The notes: generated by a model not told the origin, from the sequence alone. A DNA stretch of 64,000 bases from Cristatella mucedo (GCA_009760855.2 WPIO01000035.1:605001-669000); one strand, 5' to 3'. Shown: positions 50,648 through 61,384, counted from the first letter of the stretch. Numbers and translations are program-made.

Positions 50648-50818
50648 CTGCCAAGCCTGCCTCCGGTAGCAATTCGCTCAGCGCACCCAATTGCGGTGGT
50701 CCGGCGCCCAGTGGTTCGGACGCAGCAGACAAGTCGATGCCTCAGATCGTGCCAGTGACGCTTGAAAGGACAGGATCTTTTTCTGTTGGAAACGGCTCGG
50801 ATTTTAACACGTTCCGAG
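50648..50818 (+). CDS. Shank: SHANK exon: serine-rich linker
   Basis: The acceptor is tgcctctctgcag and the donor a strong gtaagc; the exon is 171 nt, phase 1 to phase 1. It encodes AKPASGSNSLSAPNCGGPAP, then MPQIVPVTLERTGSFSVGNG and DFNTFR. No domain is visible. Being a multiple of three in equal phases, it could be skipped without a frameshift. A 260-bp TCTG/CT microsatellite ends about 90 bp before its acceptor. Confidence 0.78.
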
Positions 50819-51091
50819 GTAAGCACCACACTCCCTCTGCACTAGTGTGGCATCAGACGCACCGGTGCCGCTCGGTGCGCACGCCAGCCAGGCTGCCGAG
50901 CCCGGGTTTCCTCTCCCCAGGGGGCTACGACGCGACGTGGGGGCGGAAGAAGGCACGACGAATCGGCATCAGCCGTGGCCCGCTCATTATATTCGCTCTC
51001 GGCATGCGGTGGCAGTGCTCCGTGTGCGTGCACGGCTGCGCTCTATCTCGGCCATGAGGCGGTTGACTGTGAGTGGTGCGCGCATCCGTAG

Positions 51092-51256
51092 GTCCTCTGC
51101 TGCCACCTCAGGCCGATGCTAGGCAGCACAGCCATCACGGTCACCACCGTCTGTCTCGTGGGCCCCTCACCCTATCTATGCCGTCGGTCTCGCCGGACGA
51201 GGAGTCTTTAGGCAACTTGCCTCACTCCGGTGAAACCCACGGGCCAGCAGCAGCAG
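51092..51256 (+). CDS. Shank: SHANK exon: His/Pro/Ser-rich linker
   Basis: The acceptor is cgcgcatccgtag and the donor gtgagc; the exon is 165 nt, phase 1 to phase 1. It encodes PLLPPQADARQHSHHGHHRL and MPSVSPDEESLGNLPHSGE. The acceptor has a poor pyrimidine tract, but it is the only upstream AG that keeps phase with the preceding exon. The SPDEES cluster looks like a possible acidic phosphorylation site (inference). Confidence 0.7.
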
Positions 51257-51419
51257 GTGAGCGGCGCTGGTGTTCAGGCTTTGTTGGCAGGCCAGGCCTC
51301 GTTTGGTGTGCGCTGTGGTGGTCGCGCTTTGTTCCTTTTGCGCACCGTTGCCTCTGTGGCACGATGCTAGGCGGAGGAGGCGCGTGCCGTCGAGCCTCTG
51401 ACACGAGCGTGCGCTGTAG

Positions 51420-51616
51420 GCGACCATGCTGACATTGGTGAAACAACACGGCAGCCGCATTCGGCTCTGCTGCCACAAAGCCACACGCCTCAGCCTTCGA
51501 AGTCGGCTGCTTCAGGAGACTTGCCTAGATCGATTAGCGCTGCAGCCGTCGACTCGCTGCACTCGGCATCCTTTGCGGCGGGATCCTCTGCTTCGGCAAA
51601 TAGCATGGCTTGCAAC
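51420..51616 (+). CDS. Shank: SHANK exon: serine-rich linker
   Basis: The acceptor is gagcgtgcgctgtag and the donor gtaagc; the exon is 197 nt, phase 1 in and phase 0 out. It encodes GDHADIGETTRQPHSALLPQ, then SAASGDLPRSISAAAVDSLH and SASANSMACN. No domain is recognised. The frame is open throughout and fits both neighbours exactly. Confidence 0.76.
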
Positions 51617-52104
51617 GTAAGCTTGTTGCTGCAGGCGTTGCATCACTTGACGTGTGCATCGCAGATTCTGCAGCCAGTTTTACTCGTGTTCCCTGTTGAG
51701 CTGGTCTGCTGCCTTTTTCAAGTCTGCTCAGGGAAGTACGATCTTAACAACGAGCATGCCCCAAAAAGAGCGTGTTAAGTTACCGCTCATCCCACTGTCT
51801 CTGAGCACACTATGTCCACGTGCAAAACAATAACTAATGATGGCAACAGGAAAGATGAGCATTTGTCACTCGTAATACTCTGCATGGGCTTTTGCCTGTT
51901 CGTGTTTCTATGCGAGATGCATATTTACTGAGCACGACGCTGGTGTATTGAGCCGGCAGTGCCTTGAAAATGCTAAGAATAATTTGAATATATTGCTGAC
52001 CAGTGATGTTCCCATGAGCTCCGTGATGTATGCGAGCTGTTGTGCGAGCGAACTTAATTGTTTGCGCCACCTCGGTGTTTTGCTAATCGTGCTTGCTCTC
52101 GCAG
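51617..52104 (+). other. Intron, no feature recognised
   Basis: Nothing recognised between the two linker exons. Confidence 0.55.
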
Positions 52105-52278
52105 GGTCTGTCCTCAGAGGAGTCGCAGGACTCGGTGAGCAGCAGCGCTTCTTTGTCCTCGTTCGCCGACGCCATCCGAAAGGCAGCTGCGGCAGTCCGG
52201 GTAGGCTCAACGGCAGTCAGTCCGTCGAGGGAACATGCCTACCAGCCTGTCCACTCTTCTGCACCCGCCAGTCAAAAG
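52105..52278 (+). CDS. Shank: SHANK exon: serine-rich linker with amphipathic segment
   Basis: The acceptor is tgctctcgcag and the donor gtgagg; the exon is 174 nt, phase 0 to phase 0. It encodes GLSSEESQDSVSSSASL, then SSFADAIRKAAAAVRV, a short helix-prone alanine/arginine segment, and HAYQPVHSSAPASQK. I do not recognise a named domain. The segment may be a short protein-binding helix (inference). Confidence 0.77.
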
Positions 52279-52727
52279 GTGAGGCCCAACACACCCCTCT
52301 CCCCGATCTCCTAACCTCCAATCCTCTCATCAATCCAAATAGTCAGGTATGTGCATATGTGCGCGTGCGTGTGTGTGCGCACGCATTTGTGTGTGTGCAC
52401 GTGCATGCTTTCCTGCTGCTTAGCCATAGATCACACATGTTTTTTTGCAACTGCTATTGTTCTTGACCTAACTTACACGGACTATGAGCAACTCATACCA
52501 GTATGTGTCTGGGCTATGGTTTATGCCTGCTTATCTCCCTAATTCGGCTTTCCATTGACGTCTGTGCCCTGAGCATGGCCACCGAGTTTTGCTATGCTGA
52601 TGTGACGATCTGTCTCGCAGATGGCACCAGCCATTTCAGCACACCCTCACATCCCTGGGGGTGGGAAGGAAGGATCACGTGTGGACCACTCCACCTGAGA
52701 TGCCGATCTTTTCTTATCGCCTTCTAG
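52279..52727 (+). other. Intron with alternating purine-pyrimidine stretch
   Basis: At 52,346-52,412 GT/GC/CA alternation (tgcgcgtgcgtgtgtgtgcg) could adopt Z-DNA. Otherwise nothing recognised. Confidence 0.55.
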
Positions 52728-53169
52728 CCAGCTACTCCGCCACGGTCCAGCCCTCCATCCTCCTCCAAGGACAGCGGAGGCGACGACGGGCGAACGCCAG
52801 CGACTCGCGCTTCCTCAGGAAGTGCTTCCTCCAACGGCTCCACCATTGCAGCCGGCAGCAGCCCCAGCAGGGTCGCGAACAACAGGGCCGCCCAGTCGTC
52901 CGCCTCCGAACCTAGCCCTGGCGATGGCCGCGGCGGCTTCTTGGCGTCGACCAGAGGCAAAGGCAATACCGTCGGCGCCAGCCAGCCGGTGGCCGGCGGA
53001 CAGCCTCTCCAGGCTGCTGCCACAGCTAGCAGCACGCCGGTCGCAGCCGCTCAGCAGCCGACGACGACGGCGCCAGCAGCTGCCAGTGGATGCATCGGGA
53101 TGGGGCTGACGAGCGACACGATCGCACTGGGCCGCCGGCACGGTGGCGGCCCAGGCCTGCTTCCGCCAG
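52728..53169 (+). CDS. Shank: SHANK exon: Pro/Ser/Ala-rich disordered region
   Basis: The acceptor is tatcgccttctag and the donor gtcagt; the exon is 442 nt, phase 0 in and phase 1 out. It encodes PATPPRSSPPSSSKDSGGDD, then GRGGFLASTRGKGN and SDTIALGRRHGGGPGLLPP. It is open over 147 codons in one frame set by the previous exon. The sequence is typical intrinsically disordered scaffold linker. An 18-nt C run lies 21 bp into the following intron. Confidence 0.77.
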
Positions 53170-53190
53170 GTCAGTAGCGCGACGAGTTCC

Positions 53191-53208
53191 CCCCCCCCCC
53201 CCCCCCGC
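53191..53208. repeat. Poly-C run just inside an intron
   Basis: 18 consecutive C, starting 22 nt after the exon end at 53,169. Confidence 0.97.
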
Positions 53209-53221
53209 AGTGAAGAAAAAA

Positions 53222-53580
53222 GGCAAAGATGCTGAGGAAATTGCGCCGTGGCGACAGAAGCTTTTCGCTTCACAGGTCCCAGACTGGGCAACTCACTTCT
53301 TCCACAGGTCTTGTACAACGACATCTGCTCTCCTCCTGCCGACTGTGGCACATCCTTTCCATCTGGCCTGAGCTACTACTTCCATGCGACTCACCACCTT
53401 TACTGGCGTCCTGGCTCAGCTATGCTTCTCACTTTCTCTTTGTTGCGTGAGATTTAGTCTTTTGGTTGCCGAATGCGTACTGAAAGCTGCTTGAGCTGTG
53501 AGCGCTCTATAGAAACTCTCTTGTGTAGCATACACATAGCCTTTGTGGCTCTGTTGAGTTACAGATGGATACATTACACT
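53222..53580 (+). mobile_element. LINE 3' end (same family as 24,200)
   Basis: It matches 24,865-25,190: GACAGAAGCTTT, CTACTTCCATrCTsCTCAC, CACTTTCTCTTTGTTGCGTG, GCCGAATGCGTACyGAAAGC. It lies directly after a SHANK exon. Confidence 0.8.
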
Positions 53581-53849
53581 ACAAGGCCTAATGGATGATT
53601 GAGTCGTAGTGGTAAGGAGAATATTTTTATTAGTATAACATCAATGTCAAGGGGTTTCGTGATTCGAAGATTACTCTGGATACCAAAGAAGACACAAACT
53701 TGAGTCTATCTGACCACAATGTATCCGATTGTGGTCAGATGTGCAGAATTTGGTCGTACTACAGTTGACAGTACACAATCGAAGGAGATTATTTGATCCA
53801 GAGTGTGAACTTCGTTGTAAGTGGGGCATGCACATATGCCACAAGAGAA
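53581..53849 (+). other. Intron sequence, no feature recognised
   Basis: Nothing recognised. Confidence 0.4.
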
Positions 53850-54775
53850 AATGAATCACTGTAAAAAATTTGGCACTTTAAGGGTCACTTGAGTATTCGA
53901 ACTGAACTTTGTATCACCAATAACAAGGGTAAGACGATTTCTCGCCCACGGAATCGAAACGAGATCGGAAAAATCTGAAACAAAGAAGACTTGGTATCGA
54001 ATGGCAAAGTGAGAGATTACTGCCACCATCACCAATTTGCTGCTGAGGGAACTCAAGAGATTTGAAAGACTTCTTTGATGGCACTGCAAATTGCTTGTAA
54101 TTAGGGGGGGCAAGCAGAAATGGTAACTCATCCTCCAGTTTTGATTTATGTCGATGCATGAAAAACCTGCCAGGGTGGCATCGATTATGGTCAGGCAGTA
54201 GTAAGTTATTTCAGCCATGTCTCGGTCGAAGCAAAAAGGTCAGGGGTATCTTTAACAATCATGTCCCGGTCGTGTTTCCCTTGAGGTGTGTACATCATTA
54301 TAAATCTGGCTCTCTGATCAGCTGCATATTCAATGTAACATTAGACAGCACATGGTGCAGCTGTTTTCCTTATCCTCGAAGAAGGTCCAGCAGTAGCTTT
54401 AGGAAGCAATAGCTGGGATCAGCGTGCAAGACATGTTATTGGGGCTTTGTTGCACACTGAACACGAATTTCATTCGGTGATTGGCCACTCAGATTATAGT
54501 AGGCCTGATGAACCCTGAGTTTGAAAGGTTCACAGCAGTGCTTGATTGAGAGCAGCTCACTGGATGGCTCGAAACAATCTTTTAAATACTGAACGTGTGT
54601 CACATACATGCCCTCTCTTACTACAATTGGTTTTCTTGCAAGAGATTTCCAATTCACGAAGCCTAATGGCAGCACCAGCAACCAATAATGTATTTGGAGG
54701 ACAATAGCAAAACGATGATAGGCATGCACGATCGTACCGAATAGTAAGATCGCTAAGAGCCGCCAAAGCCAAAGC
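53850..54775 (-). mobile_element. Unclassified interspersed repeat with long decayed minus-strand coding
   Basis: The right part (54,580-54,775) matches 30,540-30,735 at DNA and protein level: GLVNWKSLARKP-like and LFGTIVHAYHRFAIVLQIHY. Further along the minus strand are FEPSSELLSIKHCCEP, QAYYNLSGQSPNEIRVQC, MAEITYYCLTIIDATLAG and HRHKSKLEDELPFLLAPPNY, broken by stops. This suggests a once-long transposase-like protein of unknown class. Confidence 0.5.
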
Positions 54776-55017
54776 TGATTAGGTAGGGAAGTGATGGCCA
54801 GGGGGCATACTGACTGGATGGAGGGCAAAACACAGCAAGCATTGAGATGTGTCCACCATAAGCACACAATTTTATAACAACAAACTGATGTGCATTAAAT
54901 GGGTCTTTGCTATTACCAGTTTCCATATTCAACGCTTGCAAGAGCTTGGATTTTTTCAGAAATTCTGCAGTGGAAGAAAGCACTAGTAAGAAGGAGAAGA
55001 ATAAGGATACATTTTAT
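54776..55017 (+). other. Intron sequence, no feature recognised
   Basis: Nothing recognised. Confidence 0.4.
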
Positions 55018-55160
55018 ATAGTGCCCTCAGAGAACTCAATCTCTTTCAGCAAATGTAAAGCGCCTAGAAAGAGATTGAGTTCTCTGAGGGCGCCTTATCA
55101 AGTGCATTATTATTACCATTATTATTTCTTGGCACTTCACATTTGCTGCAAAGGAAGCAG
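55018..55160. mobile_element. Composite of three LINE 3' tail pieces in alternating orientation
   Basis: 55,021-55,046 is a minus-oriented tail piece, 55,047-55,130 a plus-oriented tail ending in ATT repeats, and 55,131-55,160 (CACTTCACATTTGCTGCAAA) minus again. The first two share a perfect 24-bp inverted repeat (55,023-55,046 with 55,068-55,091). Confidence 0.85.
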
Positions 55161-56330
55161 CTTGTGGTGGCTGGAAGCAGTAGGGACTAGCTGTGCCGAC
55201 CAGAAAATGGAGGTGCATGGAGCGTGTTGAAGTATGCTAGCTTCTGTAATGACGGCTGTGCACGCTTTCACATCGGGAAGCGTACTAGCTCTCTTCCATT
55301 CTGATCTACCTTGGGTCAACTGCTTAACTCACTGGCTAGCAGCTGCCTGAACAGGCCTGAGTTGCTGCCGCAGCAGCTACCGCAGACAGATCTGCCTGAT
55401 GGCCAGCGCTGGTCTCTGCCGCCGGCTGCCAACCCACGGGGGATTGTAGATTTGATTGCTGTCGCTGCCCATGTGCTGCATCGCTTGGAGCAAAGCTGAG
55501 CGTAGCTGAGTCGTACCTTGGTCGATCGTAGCTCCTCGGACGGCAGGCTCTGGAGAAGAAGAAAAACGTTTGGGTGCTGTTCGCTGGATGATGGCCGGCG
55601 GGCTTTGACCCCCCCCCCACCCCACTCATCTACTTTTTACTTAGAGCATCTCGGACCCTTGTGACATTCGGTCGTGTGTGTAGCCTCGATATTCTTCGGC
55701 AGTGCTAAGTCCGTGTGAGGCGATGCTCCGTCGCACACTTCGAAGGCCAGGCGCCGAGTTGTAGCGACCGCGTTTTTTCTATCTCATTACCCCCACCTGC
55801 TGGCGGTGGAACCGAAGAAGCTTTATTGTTAGAGTCTTGCTCCGAGATTGCCTTATTCGGAGCACCCGTCGGTACAGGGAACCAGCCGCTGCGCCAACTG
55901 AATCAGCAGGATTAGGGCAGATAATCATCCACGGCGAGTATGCAATTATACGATAGTTGATGGCAAAGGCCGTATACAATGCCGGCTTCCTGAAATAAGC
56001 CGATGGTTGTGATTCCAGACTCAGCATTGGAACTAGTTGGAGCTCTGGGCCACAGAGCCGTTGGTGTAGGCTGTTGAACGCCTTTAACCATCCACTGCTG
56101 TCGAATAGAACCGCCCACAATATGGATACGGCATTCATGCATCACCATCGCGTCGGCTGAGACTGGCACCGTTACGAGCACTGCATTTGCGGCCTAGTTC
56201 TGACCGGACATGGAAGCAGCACACTACGTTTGCAGCAACTGCATAGTGCGTCACGAGCGCCTCTGCAACGTGACCGCCTGAATTTCCCACCCTGCCAAAG
56301 CATTACAGCCACTTGTTGTAGGTCCTTCAG
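55161..56330 (+). other. Intron before the last exon
   Basis: No gene or clear transposon was seen; a C run lies at 55,610. Confidence 0.5.
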
Positions 56331-57511
56331 GCGACGCGGGTGGCCATACGTCAGTTCTTCAGCGTGCCACTGCAGCCAGTGGTCGAGAGAGATCTGGCAG
56401 CAGCTCAGAGACCTTCGCCGCAGGCAGAGCACTAGCCGCAGCAGTGGCGCTCTCCACCACCGACACGGCGGCCGCTGCTCACGGCGTCAAAGGCATGCGC
56501 TCGGCTTTCGAAGCGACCGTGGCTTTGCGCCCCTCCGGCAAGCCTCTGGCCGCGCTGCCGCTCGGCGGCAGCCTGACCGCGCAGAGGCCGCCGCCTGCTG
56601 CAGCTCTGTCGGCCTCGGCGGCGCTGCCGGCCGTCGCCAGCGAGCCACAGCGGCCGCAGCAGCCTCAGGCTTGCAGGCAGGCCGGCGACGGCTCGAAAAA
56701 GCCGGCGCCGCCGCCTCCGCCAGCCAAGCGCGTGCTCGTCAAGACGGAGCGCATCTTTCCTTCGGGCGACGACTCATCCGCTGCCCATGCTCTGCTTCTC
56801 CTGCCGCCGCCGCCAATGTTCCACAGCTCTCCCGCGCCACCTCCGTACTCTGGCGTCCAGCAGCGCGGCGTCAAGGACAACCGGACAGACGCCGTGGCTC
56901 CAGCTGCCGCCCAGCAGCAGCACACTAGCAGCAGCAGCAGCAGCAGCGAGGCGTCGCCGCCCCGGCCTAGCTTGGAGCGCAGCAGCGCCGCAGTAGCGCC
57001 GGCAGCACACGGCAGTGCCGATGATCCCTCTCCGACGCCAGGCGGCTCGCCGCGCACGGCGGCGGCGGCCATTGCTCCCGGCGAGGCCAGCAGCAGCCGC
57101 CTCCACCATCATCATCACCGCAGCAGCAATCACCAGAGTCAGCAGCTCATACTGGAGCCGGCTTCGCCGCCACCGCAGCAGCGGCGGCAGCAGCAGCAGG
57201 GTGCTGTCGCCATCGGCATCAAGAGCGGCGGCGTAGGCAGCGGTGACCGGAGCCAGCGTGACGGCGGCTGGCGGCGGCGGCCGTTCATGGACAAGCACGT
57301 CGAGATGTGGACGGTCGACGACGTGGCCGACTGGCTGGACAGCGTCGGCCTGAGCGAGTACAGGCACGCGTTCGTGGACAACTGCATCGAGGGCGAGGCG
57401 CTGGTCAACCTGACTCGCAGCGAGTTCAAGGAGCTGGGCATTGACAAGGTCGGTCACCGCGTCAAGTTTGAGCGTGAAGTGCTCAAGCTGATGGCCGTCA
57501 GCAGCGTCTAG
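56331..57511 (+). CDS. Shank: SHANK last exon: proline motifs, Homer-type motif and SAM domain
   Basis: The acceptor is gtaggtccttcag; the exon enters at phase 1 and encodes 392 further codons to a TAG at 57,509. The first part is disordered, with KKPAPPPPPAKR (56,696-56,731, SH3-ligand-like), PPPPMF (56,804-56,821, fitting the Homer EVH1 consensus PPxxF), a run of eight serines near 56,930 and LHHHHHRSSNHQSQQ near 57,100. The SAM domain spans about 57,302-57,502: MWTVDDVADWLDSVGLSEY, ALVNLTRSEFKELGIDKVGH and RVKFEREVLKLM. The KVGHR turn before the last helix is typical of SHANK SAM domains, which form helical polymers and sheets. The protein ends six residues after the domain, as SHANKs do. 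Confidence 0.95.
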
Positions 57512-58030
57512 GCGCCATGTAGCAGTCACAGCCACCGCTGCAGCCACCTCTTCGCGAAGCCAAGCGGTGGCCACCGGCGCATCGGCCGCCGCAGCGTGTG
57601 CAGAGCTTCTTCAATGAGAGGCTTCTCGCGAACGTCCGTCTTTGCTTTGTCATCGTCGGCCTCTTCTCTGTCGTCGTCACCATCGTCGGCCTCTTCTCTG
57701 TCATCGTCGTCGTCGACAGCCTGTTCTCTGTCGTCGTCGACAGCCTCACTCTGCTGGCAGCAGAGCAGCACGAGGCGCGTGCCCACCGCCGTCTGTTCTC
57801 TAGTCTTCCACAGCCGCTCACCGAGCCGGTGCGGCTTGTTTTGCCACTGCGCACGTGACCTGGCAGCAGCAAATGGCTGCCCTGTCCCATCCGCCGCCGC
57901 GAGTTGGGGTTGGCGCGAGGGCTTCAACCGAACGCACTCGATGGCAGCTAGCCGACGAGCTCTAGAAGTAGCGATCACTATTTAATTTCGCACGCAAGCT
58001 TGCCACTTGCCTGGCCACGTTCGCTGCGGT
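57512..58030 (+). other. Probable 3' UTR start with TCGTCG tandem repeats
   Basis: This GC-rich sequence follows the SHANK stop. At 57,645-57,755 imperfect tandem units of about 27 bp contain CTCTTCTCTGTCGTCGTC. The repeat leaves open frames on both strands: Ser-rich on the + strand, Asp/Glu-rich on the - strand. None has other support. No AATAAA signal was noticed nearby, so the transcript end is unknown. Confidence 0.5.
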
Positions 58031-58967
58031 GCAGACGAAGATCTGGCTGCTTTGTCGCGCTTCTTCGGTTCCGATGAAAATGGCTGCAGGTCATTTTAAC
58101 AATCGACGCCATCTTGGCGTGCACGTTGACTGTCGCACGGTGCACAATGACTGTGACACTGTTTGCCAGGTGCTGCCTATCTGTGAAGAACTTGTGAAAA
58201 CCTTTTGTTTTTGTTCGTCTATTATTATAGATAAAGATAAGCTATGCACCTTATTATGCCTGTCAAGATTTCCTTGCTCTCCCCGGTTTTTTATGTGCTC
58301 CCCCTGTGCGTATGCAGCGTTCGTGAAACCATCGTAGTGAAGAGATGGGCAGTGGGCACTTTTGGTTCGTTCGTGTCGACGAGTGTCAATGCATCTGCAT
58401 GTCTTTTGCGCCACTCAAGAAACTGCCATCCGTTCAGTTATTTCACAGCTGCCACGATAGTCTTCGGACCTATGGGCGTGCATATGGGGTATAAATTCGC
58501 GTTGCTCTTTATTTTGATTTTTCAAGCCTTGTACGTAAATTGGCAAGCACTCGGTTTGCTAAGAGTGGCTTCGATGTGGCACGGCAGAGCTGGACGTGCA
58601 CTGCACCCGGTGTGTCCGTGCAGTAACCCGGGTCGCTAACTCTCTGCAAAGCTTGGTGAATAGTTAGTTTCAATGCTAGAAGCCACTTTTCTCCTGCCCA
58701 ACGGGCAAAGTCTGTGCCACTCTCATGCGAGGTCGGTGGCCAACAGCTGACGCCACGAAGAAGCAAATTCACAGCACAGCCGAGGAAGTAAGTGGCAACA
58801 CTGGAAGTTCAAGAGGAGAAAGAAGGAAGGAGGAAGTTCAAGGGTTTGAGCTAAAGAAGCTGCTCACCGACTGTCACCTGACTTCGGGCTGGAGCTTTGG
58901 CCAAAGTGATTGTTGCAGCTTGTGTAGGCTCGTGTGACTCGTGAATGCGGTTGGTTGATTGCGATAC

Positions 58968-59040
<73 letters not shown>

Positions 59041-59529
59041 TACCGATATATGGAATGGGCATCCCCTTTAGCACTAGGGGCTAGAGCTAGAAGCTGAAAG
59101 CGATGAGTTATCGACATGTTTCTCTCGAGAGGTCTCAAGAAAGCTCAACAGATTGATCATCATCAGCCTGCAGATGTGCAGTTCATTCGGTATTAACCAG
59201 TGACTGGAAAGGGAGGGGGGCATTTGCCTCCTCCGTCCTACAAGGGTCAGCGACCTGTGCCGCCCCCTGTTCCAAAGCTCCAACCGAGTCTTCAACGACG
59301 AGGCTGGCGAGTTTTAGTTCTACTAGATGAGCAACTGCCGAGTTCGAATCGAATGATTTTGCGAATGAATCTTTCGTGAATTGTCTATCTGACTTCGACC
59401 CCAGTCTCGACCATAGGTTATGACACATCTGGTTTTGTACTAATCTTTATAATCCGTTAATCGCTAATAATCTCAACCTGACTAATTTAGCATGCATATT
59501 TTCGATAAGTTCATCTGCGTGAGCGTGCG
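58031..59529 (+). other. Downstream of the SHANK coding region
   Basis: May include 3' UTR. It contains the GT repeat at 58,966-59,040. No gene recognised. Confidence 0.4.
58966..59040. repeat. (GT)n microsatellite
   Basis: About 36 GT units. Confidence 0.98.
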
Positions 59530-60110
59530 TTGAGCATTTGATAAGAATAACAATACGTCGTTCGTGTAGCCTGCTTAGAGACCCAAATCTCTATCGAAGC
59601 GCTTTAAAACTCTGAGAAACTTTAACCAAATAGACGTTTAATAAAATGCAGGCTATCATGCTTAGATAGGCATGCAAAATCGAACAAGCCGTTCAGGGCC
59701 AATGGTTAGTAGGTCCTACAGCTATTATCATGCGTTGAATCATGCACAGGTGAGCAACTCCAAGCACCTAGGGGCAAAAAGACAAGTTCGAGGGGGCGTT
59801 GGGAAAGTTGTGCCGAACGTCTGCATCTTTACCAGAGATTTAAATGGTGCAAACTCTATACAGGTGGTGGGAGAAGTCGTTAGTGCGTTTTAGCCTTTGA
59901 GCGCATGCGAACTGAAGGCCCGGTCACCAAAAGATTTCAGCTAAATGTGAGGTACGGGGATACGACTGGAAGTCGAAGAGCCGATGTGACAGTAGTGTAG
60001 TGCAGGAGGAGCAAGGAGGTCGGGTAGGTAGGCTGGTGCAAGCGACCTGCTGTCCAGAGAGAGCATCTTGAAGTTGATTTATGCTAGTGCTTCTCACCCA
60101 TCAAGAATGA
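59530..60110 (-). mobile_element. Minus-strand LINE 3' region (same family as 27,080)
   Basis: It matches 27,130-27,620 in order: ATCATGCTTAGATAGGCATGC, AATCATGCACAGGTGAGC, AAAAAGACAAGTTC, GAACTGAAGGCCCGGTCACC and AAAAGATTTCAG. Decayed. Confidence 0.75.
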
Positions 60111-60550
60111 CTTTGCATCCTGGTAACTACCCCTTCGGCTGGAGTTTCACTGTGTTACTTACCTCTTGAAGTATCCCAGCGCCCATGGTCCCGAAAGACC
60201 AGTTGCTCAGTTGGTTAAGCGAGCTCTCCCCTCTACCATAACCACCGGGCCCTCCGAACCACCACCAGGTGGTCTGATGGAGGAATCTGTAATAACTTGA
60301 ACGACGTTTGGAAATTGGTACCAATTAGGCTGAGCCCGTAATCAATCGGGAGTGTCTTCTGCCAGGTTTGTCCCTGGAGCCCTGGTTCTGTGGCAGAGCT
60401 AACGCTGGGCTAGGGGAACAGGCACCATGCCACTCAGGAAGCCGACAGTATGATCAAAGAGATCTCGAATGATTGGTGTTTTAATACGATAGGCTGGGAA
60501 AGAGTGTTTTATCGGAAAGACGCCAAGCCATCAACCGCAGAAGTTGAGTT
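60111..60550 (+). other. Sequence with a tRNA A-box-like motif
   Basis: AGTTGCTCAGTTGGTTAAGC at 60,202-60,221 resembles a tRNA D-arm/A box, but no B box follows. No tRNA gene is supported. Confidence 0.35.
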
Positions 60551-60551
60551 G

Positions 60552-61265
60552 TAATAATAATAATAATAATGCACTTGATAAAGCACCCTCAGAGAACTCA
60601 ATCTCTTTCTAGGGCCTTTACATTTGCTGCAAAGGAAACACGATCGAATGGTGAGTGGTATCATGCTCGAGAAACATGAATGACAAGGTTAGGGATGACA
60701 TGCACAGGGTCAGCATGCAAGTGTGGTTAGTTGCAGCATGCACAGTGTCAGCAAGCCTAAGCACATAAAGGACGAATCACAGTGACCCAATAAATGCTGT
60801 GATAAATAGGTGCGTTTTTAGTTCCTTTTTAAATGTGGTCAAGTCAGATGATGTGACGCAAGTCGGGAGTAAGTTCCAGGCTTTAGGCACGGTTTTCAAA
60901 AGGATTTGAGGCTTGTGCGAAGTATAGGTAAACAGTTTGATTCCGAAAAGCGGGCGGTACGATGCTTATTCTGGTGGGGGAATAGATCTGATAGGTAGGC
61001 TGAAGCCAAAGAATGAAGGAGCCTAAAAGTGAGTGACAAAACCTAGAAGTCGATGCGTTTCGTCACTGATAGCCAGTGCAGGTCAGCGAGAATTGGTGAG
61101 GTGCTGCAACTGCAACGCTCACGACAGACAAGCCTAGCTGCAGAGTTTTGCACCAGCTGTACGCGCCTGACTGCACAGGCCGGTAAGCAGCAAGATTCGA
61201 GCTGCAGGAGTCAAGACGGAGTGTCACAAATGCATGGACCAACTTAGATGTGTTGTTCATGGTTC
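60552..61265 (-). mobile_element. Minus-strand CR1/L2-like LINE 3' half with ATT tail
   Basis: The TAA-repeat tail (60,552-60,571) is followed by the reverse complement of the shared LINE 3' end. The coding region on the minus strand includes TSKLVHAFVTLRLDSCSS, SWCKTLQLGLSVVSVAVA (shifted frame of LVQNSAARLVCRE) and FSLTCTGYQ. It is the same family as 41,170. Confidence 0.88.
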
Positions 61266-61384
61266 TGCCATTATCATAAGCTTGGCCTCAGCAATCCATC
61301 AGGTTCAGCCAAAACTGAGTGAACTTCTTTAAGAGTGACTATTAGTTCAACTCCCACTCGTGCCAGCCACTTTCAGAAGCCCCA

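Noticed and set aside
53214-53275. Frame VKKKGKDAEEIAPWRQKLF as an additional SHANK exon after a 42-bp intron
   Set aside because: Its right half aligns with the LINE 3' end at 24,865, so the reading is transposon-derived. The main model splices in phase from 53,169 to 56,331 without it.
56774-57574. A 266-codon minus-strand frame opposite the SAM exon
   Set aside because: It is opposite the clear SAM-coding exon and shows no domain of its own.
60190-60260. tRNA gene on the + strand
   Set aside because: Only the A-box-like D-arm is present. No B box or cloverleaf was found.
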